Positions 45,608 to 55,400 of a DNA stretch of 64,000 nt are shown piece by piece. Each line of letters begins with the position of its first letter. Positions within the stretch are counted from its first letter, which is position 1. The notes beneath the pieces are model-generated. The model was not told the DNA's origin and searched no databases. It saw nothing but the letters and a program-made list of their open reading frames with translations. This DNA is from Galdieria partita. Its lineage: Eukaryota > Rhodophyta > Bangiophyceae > Galdieriales > Galdieriaceae. The translations under genes were made by a program, and so were the position numbers. The DNA is taken from contig BQMJ01000032.1 in the NCBI GenBank assembly GCA_025991245.1, forward strand, positions 161,452 to 225,451, written 5' to 3'.

Positions 45608-45937
45608 TCATTTTTCTTTTTCCAGTAAAACTCGAAATCTTTCAGAAAAGCCTTCACTACAAAGAAACTCAATATAGCTTGGTACTGATAAATTACCTTT
45701 GGCCTCCTTAAATGGTAATGGAGTAACATAGACAATACTTATGCAGTGTCGCCAATCAATACCTTTGGAATCCAATAAACAAAAATCCACAATCCTTCCA
45801 GAATCATCTTCCTCTAACGTGATAGTAAACTCTTCATTGAAAATCAAACCGATTAAGTTTAGTAACTGAGGCTTATCTGTTACTCTCACTCGTCTCCTCT
45901 TCTTATTACGTTTTTGGCCACCTTGGGAACTTGCCAT
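45608..45937 (-). CDS. Hypothetical 109-residue protein next to an ATPase stub
   Basis: Not recognised. An ATG frame of 109 residues with a strongly basic start (GGQKRNKKRRRVRV) followed by a folded-looking region (LLNLIGLIFNEEFTITLEEDDSGRIVDFCLL... DWRHCISIVYVTPLP). Its 5' end overlaps, in another frame, the truncated N-terminus of an ATPase relative at 45886-46095. It could be an accidental frame, a fragment of another family, or a new gene that captured the ATPase promoter. The mixed hydrophobic/charged pattern is better than random AT-rich sequence. Confidence 0.35.
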   Translation of the reverse strand: MASSQGGQKRNKKRRRVRVTDKPQLLNLIGLIFNEEFTITLEEDDSGRIVDFCLLDSKGIDWRHCISIVYVTPLPFKEAKGNLSVPSYIEFLCSEGFSERFRVLLEKEK

Positions 45938-46095
45938 TGATCCTCGAAGAGATGAAAGGTATGACTGGCTTCAGAGAACGATCGAGTTGGCGGCGAAACT
46001 GCAACTCGTACTACTACAATCACTAAATAAATGTTTTGCTCTCGGCCTACAACCACAGTTTCATAAATTTCTCGTCTTTGCAAGGCACGCGACAT
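45886..46095 (-). pseudogene. N-terminal stub of a third subtelomeric ATPase copy
   Basis: From the ATG at 46095 the frame reads MSRALQRREIYETVVVGREQ, close to the start of the copy at 44014 (MSSVFQRQDMYDTVVVDREQ). It loses similarity before the Walker A motif: where relatives read HLFGSGKT, this one reads HLFEDQWQ. The remaining ATPase body is missing, so only about 60 residues of the 5' end are preserved. Confidence 0.7.
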
Positions 46096-47079
46096 AGTCG
46101 ACTAGGTGAAGAACTACGAGATTGAAAACAGGGTCACGAAAACTGAAAATAATATCATCTTCTTCGAGTCACCTTGAAAAATAAATTTTTCTTCTATTCA
46201 TGTAGCTCCAACGCTGCTTCTAAGTGAAAAGACTCGTAAGTTTGAAAATTTGCTGAAGTATAAGCTCAATCGTTGATGCTGCATAGAAACGCAATTCTCG
46301 GAAAGGATATCTTGCTTTGTTTTCAATAAGCCTTGAGTTTTAGATTCATTAGAAAATACTCTATAAGAAGTCATCACATTTTGGGTGCAAAATGTCTTGC
46401 AGAATGCGTTAGATTCTCTTGCATATTCCTAGTTCTTATTTTTCATATTAAAGAATGCGTTATGGCTATTACACTTAAAGCCATGTTTCTCATCAATTGC
46501 TCGAGCTCCATCTTATTGAATTCATTATCTCCATATATTATTGCTTCTCGAATTAGAGAATTTCCCCTATTGTGGACCATTCCTTGAAAATAATTTTATC
46601 AACTCATCTAGATGAGAAGCTCACGTTGCCATTCCATTTCATTCAACTAGAAAAGTTTATCCAATTTTATAACTTTCAAAATGAGGATGTTGGATCTTTA
46701 TTTTCTAAGAAACAATGAAACTGTTGAAACCAACGGTATTGCTCTTCAAGTTGTATATCAACACGAATCTTTTTTAGATCACACTCTTGTGTTTATCGAT
46801 GAAAAATAAGGCGTGTCAATAGAAAGCGAATCACGAGTCTGCTGACAAAGGCCTCACGCCAAACTTCTTACAAAGAAATATTTGGCAACACATTTGGCTG
46901 CCTCAATCTATCTCGTCTTTTTAGTGTTATACAAATCTCAAAGTGTTTTAATCATTCATAACGTGCAGTAGACTCATGTTTTTTTAAAACCAAGTTGACC
47001 TTTATCAAACTGTCCAATTTCCATTTTAAAATTGGCTAAACCAAGCATAAAACTGTTCATCTTCCAATAGAATACACAT
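46096..47079. other. Intergenic region, partly duplicated at the pseudogene flank
   Basis: No gene supported. From about 46649 to 47060 it is the 3' flank of the large ATPase and is similar to 36131-36540, sharing the CTAGAAAAGTTTA start, a TATATCAACA(A/C)GAATC block and a TTTGGCA(G/A)CA(T/C)ATTTGGCT block. Conservation is as high as in the coding part, so the copies arose as one segment. Confidence 0.6.
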
Positions 47080-49722
47080 TCATTGTTTGTCTTGCTTCTC
47101 AAGAAACTCATGTATTCCGTCAATGATCAAGGGAATATCGTGCCCTGCTATACCATAGCGCGATAAACGTATACCATTTAAATAAGGAAAAGACTTTGGA
47201 GTGAACAAATTCAGTTGACGAGAGTAATATTCAATTACAGGAGCCTCAGTAAAACCACAATATTCTCTTAAAAAAGTATTCCAATCAAATGAAGAACTCA
47301 TAGAACTGGATGCAACATTTTCTTCGCCTCTCACTTGCATCACATTCATATCCATCCTTGGATGAGTATTTCTTCTTTCCATCAATCCACTATTCCTTTC
47401 AGATTCTTCAAATGGAATACGTCTTAACAAATCAACAAACGAATCGCTCAACAAATCATAAAGTGGCTTCAGTTGGTCCAGCCATCCAGGATTGTCTGCA
47501 AACACTCTTTCAAGATCTTCACTAGCCTTGCAACCTAAAAAGTTTCGCAAAGATGTAGTTGAACATACTACAACTTGACAATGAGGAGGTATCCATAACC
47601 ATTCTTCTCGTATATTCTGTGGTTGTATCTCAGAGTTGATAGAACTGTGAACAATATTATTATTATTGTCTTCATAATAAACTCCACTATTCAATATCCA
47701 ATTCTGATTATTCCTAAATTGTCTGGAAACTTCTTCAGTATACTTGTCGCTTACAATCAACTGAATGGCTGTTAAATTATTCTGTTCCCATTCAAGCTGT
47801 GACGCCACTGGATGTAAAAATTTAGCAACTTCTGACTTAATCATTGAACGTCCAACACCAGAACTTGACAACTGAAAACATTTCAATGCAGCACCTATCA
47901 AATATACTCTCTTCTTGGTGGTTTCAGTCTCCATAGGTGTTTGCTCTGAAGAAGATTCACCTTGAACAACAAGGAAAGAATTGCCTTTCATATCTGTGAC
48001 TCGAATAAGAACATCAGGTCCATTGGAGTTTTGTCGAATAGGAACAAATATTCCATCTTTTGATAAATACTTTTCAAAAAATGGTTTCCAAGCATTGATA
48101 TGGTAAGTTTCTTCGTTAGCACTATGGATTCCACTCATTGTCGAACTAAATGCTGGAACATAATTGGGAATAGGATCCATTTCTAAGCTGCCAACGGTTT
48201 GAGTAGATTCTATTGATATATGTTCGACAAAACTATGTCGAAATATACTCAATTCTCCTAGTTTGGAACAGAAACACCATCGAACATAAAGAATAAGAGT
48301 AAATATAATTTCAAATTTGAAACCACGACTGGAAAGTGAATCCAATCGACTGATAGATGAAAATAAACTACAAATAAAACGAAAAGGAGGAATATTCCAA
48401 TATCGCGATTGAATATGCTTTAGTACAATCTTTGGAAAAACCAACTTGAAAAATGTTTCATTTCTGCCTCTAACAGGTATCCTGCTTGCTTCGTCTTGTT
48501 CATTTCTCGAGCAACTCACATAATAAAAACCAAAATGGTTGGCAATATCCAAAACATATTCAGAATGGCTTCCATCAAATAGAGTCTCTCTCATTGGAAT
48601 ACGAAATTCAAATATACTGGCAAGAAGCATTGAAGAAAAAACAATCATTGATTCGGGTGTCATACGAGAAAGAATTACTACGAGAGAAGAATTCGGAGCA
48701 ATTCTTTCCATTTCCTCTTTCATTTCATCCTCTGAAAGATCACATAAACTATTACAACGTTCACATCTCTTTCCCAATTCATTTAAAACATGAACAACAT
48801 AAAAGGGAACACCACCTGTATAATCATACACTTGTTTGAAGAACCAATCGTGTCCCTCAGGATGACTAGGAAATAGTACTTTTAGAATAGGTTCATTATG
48901 ACAAGTAGCATTTTGTATAAAGTACTTGATAGTTGCTTCTGAAAAAGGATCCAGCCGAAGAAAATTTAACGTTATTCGGGAAGGCATTGCATCCTCTTCT
49001 CTACTAATTATACAGTTCGATCTCCCCGCAACAATACAAATGACAAAAGGTTGACTTACAACAATTGATAAAACTCTAAAAAAGGCACGGTACACGTTGT
49101 GCACTCGACTTGCTCCTTGTGTAACCATCAAATCCTTAAACAATGTGAATTCGTATTCTTCTAAAGATCCAATTTCGTCAATAAACAAATATAAATAACG
49201 TTTCTTGGTGACTTGCAAGAGTTTCTGAAGCCATTCTTTTGGATTACCAATACAGGAGAGAACTTGAGAAAGTAAATCTGCACCGTTGGGAAACCGGGAA
49301 AGAGCTTTCTCACTTATCCACTCCAAAAGTGTATCTTCAAAACATGTTCCCCTCGGCACATCGAGAAGACTCAACATAACATATAAAGTCTCGTTTAACA
49401 GCGCGTGTAGAGCACGTTCTCCTACATTTTCTCCCTTTGCAAAGCCAGGAAACTTCTTCCTAGTATCTACATAACGCAAAATACGTTCTTTGTTGATGGA
49501 AAGGAACCTTCGGAAGTTCTCCCCAAATGCGCTTTTGCCACTCCCATACATTTGGGGAGCATAGCACACATGAGGTCGAGGAGTTTGAGGTATACCTCTT
49601 TCATCGAAAACAAAGGAAGATTCAAAAGCTTCCAAAACTTGTAATATCGCTGATTCTCGGTTGATAAGAGGATACTCTATCCCTGAATAGCGAACACGAT
49701 TCCTTCCACCCAAACTCGTCAT
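47080..49722 (-). CDS. Large subtelomeric P-loop ATPase with degenerate nuclease-like C-terminal region, intact
   Basis: Intronless, 880 residues from the ATG at 49722 (the frame extends 16 codons further to a TTG). Walker A-like QMYGSGKSAFG is at ~57-67 and Walker B LYLFIDEIGS at ~177-186. VYDYTGGVPFYVVHVLNEL parallels the TGGVPGLL segment of the smaller copies. Around residue 550-620 a GPDVLIRV block and a YLIGAALKC block again resemble a PD...xxK nuclease core with altered residues, followed by KFLHPVASQ. A C-terminal ~150-residue extension (with FADNPGWLDQLKPLYDLL and a final helix) is not shared with the smaller copies. It is a separate subfamily with a decayed duplicate at 36131-38690. 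Role unknown. Confidence 0.8.
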   Translation of the reverse strand: MTSLGGRNRVRYSGIEYPLINRESAILQVLEAFESSFVFDERGIPQTPRPHVCYAPQMYGSGKSAFGENFRRFLSINKERILRYVDTRKKFPGFAKGENVGERALHALLNETLYVMLSLLDVPRGTCFEDTLLEWISEKALSRFPNGADLLSQVLSCIGNPKEWLQKLLQVTKKRYLYLFIDEIGSLEEYEFTLFKDLMVTQGASRVHNVYRAFFRVLSIVVSQPFVICIVAGRSNCIISREEDAMPSRITLNFLRLDPFSEATIKYFIQNATCHNEPILKVLFPSHPEGHDWFFKQVYDYTGGVPFYVVHVLNELGKRCERCNSLCDLSEDEMKEEMERIAPNSSLVVILSRMTPESMIVFSSMLLASIFEFRIPMRETLFDGSHSEYVLDIANHFGFYYVSCSRNEQDEASRIPVRGRNETFFKLVFPKIVLKHIQSRYWNIPPFRFICSLFSSISRLDSLSSRGFKFEIIFTLILYVRWCFCSKLGELSIFRHSFVEHISIESTQTVGSLEMDPIPNYVPAFSSTMSGIHSANEETYHINAWKPFFEKYLSKDGIFVPIRQNSNGPDVLIRVTDMKGNSFLVVQGESSSEQTPMETETTKKRVYLIGAALKCFQLSSSGVGRSMIKSEVAKFLHPVASQLEWEQNNLTAIQLIVSDKYTEEVSRQFRNNQNWILNSGVYYEDNNNNIVHSSINSEIQPQNIREEWLWIPPHCQVVVCSTTSLRNFLGCKASEDLERVFADNPGWLDQLKPLYDLLSDSFVDLLRRIPFEESERNSGLMERRNTHPRMDMNVMQVRGEENVASSSMSSSFDWNTFLREYCGFTEAPVIEYYSRQLNLFTPKSFPYLNGIRLSRYGIAGHDIPLIIDGIHEFLEKQDKQ

Positions 49723-52700
49723 CGTCGCCAAAAGGAAAATCGGTAATATACGAGAGCGTTCGTGCTTCAAAGAATTTCTCGATTATAAAAAGATAAATAG
49801 CACTAAAAATAAACTTACTTTGGTATTGGAAGAATCATAAACTATCACGTATATGTTTTATTTTATGAAATATATTTAGTTTTCACTTTTCAGTTTTATT
49901 TAGCACTGTTTGGCTTAAGCTCTTTGTCAATAAAGCTTTCTAAAATACTTGGCTAACCTTTCTCTAAGAAACTATATGGTTTGTAACTTCCAAAAGATAA
50001 CCAGCGCACGTCCGTATTGGCTTCTAGCAATGGTTTTATTGTTGTGGTTGTGGAACTCATGGCTAAGTAGCTTTACTGATACCCTTTTTAAAGTAAAGTT
50101 TCCTTATAGACTTTTCCTTGTTCGAATTTTAACAAGAAATCTTTTGAAAATTGCATATAGAAGTTTTTGATTCTTTTTGAGTATTGTCGAAACCGTTTAT
50201 TCGTTTGGTCTTAGCCTTCAATGAATGGGCTTTAACCTTGAGTTTTATGTGGCATTTAAAGGTACATTTTCAGTCCCAATGAATGTAGTTTGCAGCTTAG
50301 GACCATTTTGAGAACTGTTGATCCTTATGTCTTGGTCTGTATGAAGGTATTTAATATGCGTAATATCGTGAAAAATCGCCTAGCTAATGAGGCTCCTAGT
50401 TGTCTTTGAGTTTGAATACTTGTCACTTGTAGATGTCTTGTGATGTTGTTAAGAATCCTCGTTTTTACTTCAGTCATCGAGGTCCTTATCTACATTCAAA
50501 ATTGATTCTGTGTTGATTGGATACCCTGCCGGTTTCTTGTTAGTCAGTTTATGTCTAGTAAAGGTCTGATTTTCCAAATGGAGAGAAGAGACCGCCCTTG
50601 AAAACTGGGCTGCGAACTTCAAAAGCTACTCCTGCTCTGCAAAAAAGCACACTTGGACTCAATTTGATAGTAGAAAAAGTCTTTGTGCCATTTTTGCTTG
50701 TTTCCTCATTGCCTTTACCTGAGGATAGCACTTGGAGTGCAAACGACCAAGAGTTCATCTTTGGTCAATTCAAAGCCCAGAATTGGAAAGAAGAAACGAA
50801 TGTCTGGAGAAGCTTTGTCAAGCGAGAGGATGTGCTCCGAATGGAAAGTGGGAGCTCTTTGGAAAGAATTACCGTAACTTTGAACATTCTTTGTTCTACA
50901 GATAAGAACAGTGTTAAAGAGGATATTTCTGGAATAGTAGCATTGTCGACTCCTTTTGACCTGAGATAGTTGTAAATACTTACTTATGGAAAGATTTATT
51001 TTATTTATATTGAAAAAAACATAAAAGCAAACTAAATAGATCGTTTGATAAATGCCCAAAGTATTTTGAAAACTAAAGCAAAGGAAGAAATATTCGCTAC
51101 GAGAACAAACCTTGAACACTACGATAAGGTAGACTAGTGTATGTTGAATTGACAAAGTGTAGAGATCTTGAAAAATATTGTATTCGAAACAAGTTGTCTA
51201 GTAAAGGATGAGTGAATGAAATGAAATAAAAAGATTGTTTCAAAGATATATCAAATTTGATGAATATTCCACATTCCAAAGCTGTTTTGGGAAAAAGTTT
51301 GAATCCAAATTTGCCAACACAATTCATTGAGTTTTGTCAATCACTCAAGTTCTATTTTGTCATTTGGTTCCCTTTATCGATATTCACGATATCTATAGAT
51401 TGTTTGCAAAGAAATATGCATGGTGAAGGAAAGGGGAATATAACTCTTTCAATCAGCTACTACTCAAAGAGAATTTCCTGAATTATTCTATTGATTGATG
51501 AATTTTGCTCGGAAGATCAAGAATTCTAAAGAAAGTTGTTGGTTTTTAGGACTTTGTATACTCAAAAGGTAAACATTTAACTGTTATTCTTTCATTCTAT
51601 TTCATATGTCATTGAAACTCTTCTCGTCTTAAAACTTTTTTTAGCAAAACTTTGAAGCTTTATCAGTGTGTAAGAGAATATGGAACAGAAAGAGAATACA
51701 TTCATTTGTATTCCTCGAATAGTGAAAAGTCGCAAAAAGTAGCAACAAAAAAAGGCCAAGAGATTGCACAATAGAGATCATCATACTATACAAGGAGAAG
51801 CCACTAAGTAACAATTGGATTCAAACTATAGTCCAACTTTATGTCTAAACACAGAAGGAAGAAAGACAGTAGTAATAGAAAAAACAGGAACAAAAAATCA
51901 ACTGCTTTCTAATATATGAACAAAAAAGCCTATCTGACGAAGAATATCTCAATTCAATTATTCTTAAAAAATAAAAATTGAACAAGAAAGTTATGTCGTA
52001 AGAGTACACATTGTGAAGCCGACCAAGTGATTCTAAGTTGAACCCTTTTGAGCATAGATAACATGAGGCTTAAAAATTTTTAACCAAAACTCAAAGTTCA
52101 TTTTTTAAGGAATTCAAGAAGACTACCAGTGTAATAGCCATCATTATCTTCATCATAGCCATTTTAATGTCCATCAACTGGAAATAATATAGTATACTTG
52201 GAACTTACAGAAATGATTCAACTCGAATGAACTGGGCAATCGACAATTTTAAAAGTTCTTCTGTGTAAAATGGATTCGAAACATCCTTATAAAGAAGAAT
52301 TGGGTTTCGACTCAAATTCATCTGACAGAATTGCCTCAATGGATACAAATATAGTAGAATTGTAACCATAGACAGATGGGTTTTGAATCACAAGAACAAT
52401 TCAAGCATAGAATAGAAGCACAAAAGAAACTACGTATTTACTTAATTCATTTTGTTGGAGAGTAGCATTGTGATGTGTAAAGATTCAAGATTAAGTGAAC
52501 AAAGTAAAATATTTCCGTTTCAATGCAATGATACTGCCTCAAAGCAAAACGATAAGTTTAGACAAAGATGCCTATAGAGTCAAACAGTGGGTTCGAACGA
52601 GAAACTTTTCAAGACCAAACTTTGCCACCAAAGCCCTGCTAGTATTGGTCGTAACTGCCAAAGACTTGAAACTTGAGTTCCATAAAGCTTGAAAAATACT

Positions 52701-55400
52701 TGTCTTTAGTCCAAGTTCATGTTGTACGTACCTCAACCTGGATCCTTGTTGAAAACTGTTGCTTTTATTTTCTGGTAAGTTTACAGGCGTTTTTACTATG
52801 TAGACTACTGTGGAAAAAGTCGGCATAAAGAGTTCTCAATTGTTTTTTAAGTTTGAATCCCTGCCCATATACAGTCTTGTCGTGTAACTTGGTTTTTCAT
52901 ACTACAAAGTCTTGTGAATTGCTGCTATGAATCCTCTTTTGTGTCACACTCATCAAGGTCTTTTGTAGCACTCGAAGTACATTCTGAGTCGATTCTTGTC
53001 TTCTTCAAACAACCAGTTCTTTTATTTGTCAGTTTATGACCATTTAGAGTCTCTTATCTAACTGGGAAGGAGAGAGGAGCGGTTTGCTTGATTGGACGAA
53101 GTGATGATGGCAGCTTTCAACCTTCTGTTGACAGACTTGAAGAAATCACCAAAGTTGCGATATATGAGCTAGTTGACTGGGAATTAGATAAAGCTTTGTA
53201 ACTATTTGAGTGCTTCACCAGTTGATATGTTTCCAAAATGCAACAGATATTTTTCCAACTTTGAGTTTTGGCGTTGCGTTTTAGAATATATTTGGAGAAT
53301 AGCCAACTTTGAAAGTTTACATGAGAGTATGGTTTAATAGAACTATTGTAGATGCGTCTGTGTTTTTTATCAGAGAAACTCTGAGGGAACTAGAATCGAG
53401 AGTGAGTCCAGGTACTAGCTTCATAACGTGTTGAAGTATTCTGGGTACAGTTGAAGAGTTTATGACTGAGTTGCTTCTTTCTTGCCTCTTTTGCTTTTCT
53501 CTGTTGGGTTTACTAGTGTAGGCAATTCTTTGTCTTGGGAAGCTACCTTGACAATTTGGTTATGTTTCTCCAACTTTAGAGTGTTCTAGTGTTTCCAGAA
53601 TTTCTGTGGTAGATTGTTGACTTTTGTGAAACTTAGACTGTTTGAAACTTTGCTCTGTTCTAAGAGAATGACTGACTACGGGTCTGGGCTGGTGACTGTT
53701 AGTGTCAAGGGACAAAACAAGGCAAGGTTTTTGCAACGACACTTACTATGTGAGTCGTGACGCTCTGCCATTATGGACAGTTTTCATATATAGCTTTTAT
53801 ACAAAATAGAAAGAGTCAACGACTGATTCTTTATTTTCGCAATACAACTATACAAAAATAGAATATGCGACACTTGGTCCATGTATTCAAGCGAATTGAG
53901 AAACTCGACTGGATTCTTTATCAACATACTTGTAGGCAAAATACAAATTATATACCTGTGTCACTTCCAATGTGTACTTAAACGTTTTGTTGATAATTGA
54001 AATACTCGACCATAGTGTATAAACTCTGATCTGCACAAGTCTAAAAGGTAGTTGATACTTGTAGCACAGAATTCACGATCTTTCAAGCTGCAAACAGGTC
54101 AGATAGACATTTATCAGCACAAGTGTTCACCCTACTTGACGAAATTTCTCTATGACAACTTGGCGACTCCACACCCAATCGTTCCAAGTTGTGGGAAACA
54201 CGCCCTTCTTCTTGAAAGTGGTGGATTATACTTTCTTGAAATGATTACTATCGACTAGAGCTGAATGTTCTCCAAATCAATTTGAAACCAGTAAATCTTC
54301 AAGGTAAATAACAAAGGTGAGTTTATCTCACTATCAATGGCGGGCTTTACTCTCAGGGGTATGTCAACGATCATTCTAACACAACGGTTCTCTTCAAATA
54401 ATGCAACGTTAGAGAATCAATAGTATTCTAGGTAAACCTTTGAGTGGAAGGTTCCCTTGGAAAGTTTTCACTAGGTACACATGAAACTATATATGGCACT
54501 TTTGACGGTACTCAAAGAGCTCTTCAACGTCACTTTGCCCAATCTCTTTTTGTGATTGTTTTGCTCAACTGTGGCTGTAGTTGCTTTGTTACCACCTGTT
54601 TTTGAAGTGGATAAAATTGTTCCTTTTTATGAAAATATAAGTAGTTGAATTTAGAGGAGAACTTTTTAGTACGAAAAGAACTTTGAAGTTTTATGACTTT
54701 GCACTTTTTGAAATACCAACCAAGGCCCAGTTTGGTTTGTTCGTTTCCTGTCAACGACTTGGCTTGAACCTCAAAGTCGCTTCCAAGTTCCTGTCGAATG
54801 CAACGTAGGTACTGTTCGAGAATTGTGAATCTTAATTCCTTGACTCTTTTAAGACAGTGACCTTGCGGATTATTGGGGAACCAGTGGGCACAAAGGCTCC
54901 CAATAGTCTTTGAGGCTGAACCCTTGCGGCGATACAGTCTTGTAATGTAAGCTGGTTTTTGAAGTTGAATTGAACTACTAGTTGTTGTCCTGTGAACAAC
55001 AGAGGAGGACTCTCTCTTGTGGAACAATTACCAAGTTCGTTTGGAACAGTCGGAGTATATTCTGATTGGATTATCTTTGGTTCTTCACAAAGAAGATTCT
55101 TGTCATTGTCAGTCTTTGTATATTGAGAATCTATTGTCCAAATGGAGAGGGGAGATTGGCTCGTGGCAACTGAACTGCACAGTTCAACTGTGAGTCCCTG
55201 TTTCGATAAAGGACGTGAACAGAGTTTGTCCACCGACTTTGCCTCTTTACGTCGTTGTTTGCTAGGCTACTTGACGTGGTCACTTGAAGGATGCAGAAGT
55301 GGCCAAGACCACACGTTACATATGCTCAAACTCAAGACTTGGGAAAAAACGACACTGTTTTAGAAAAGATACTGTTTGAATAGTATCCTTGTTGGCAGTT
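49723..55400. other. Gene-poor subtelomeric region with degenerate dispersed repeats
   Basis: No reading frame here is convincing; the longer ones start at TTG rather than ATG or lie in repeats. Three diverged copies of one element can be traced at about 50300-51000, 52850-53300 and 54880-55400. They share a cluster of CTTGT/TTGTC words, an ATTCTGA(T/G)T word, a GTCAGTTTATG word (first two copies) and then a CAAATGGAGAG(A/G)-type word followed by coding-like sequence. A second element at 53560-53970 matches 44730-45130. Confidence 0.5.
51850..52060. repeat. Diverged dispersed repeat, copy 1
   Basis: Matches 60280-60450 in order: an ACTTTCTAA(T/A)AT(A)TGAACAAA block, an ATTCTTAAAAA block followed by ATTGAACAA, a TAAGAGT(A/G)CACA block, and an AGCCGACMAAG block. 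Both copies are in the same orientation relative to the telomere. Confidence 0.6.

Noticed and set aside
50598-50969. 123-codon plus-strand frame
   Set aside because: It begins at TTG; the only in-frame ATG comes late, and the stretch belongs to a degenerate repeat.
52586-52604. GGTTCGAAC word resembling a tRNA T-loop
   Set aside because: No acceptor stem, D-arm or anticodon arm could be paired around it; it lies in repeat sequence.
54530-55233. Minus-strand frames of 165 and 133 codons
   Set aside because: The longer one starts at TTG. They overlap each other in different frames and lie in a repeat with stops in other copies.
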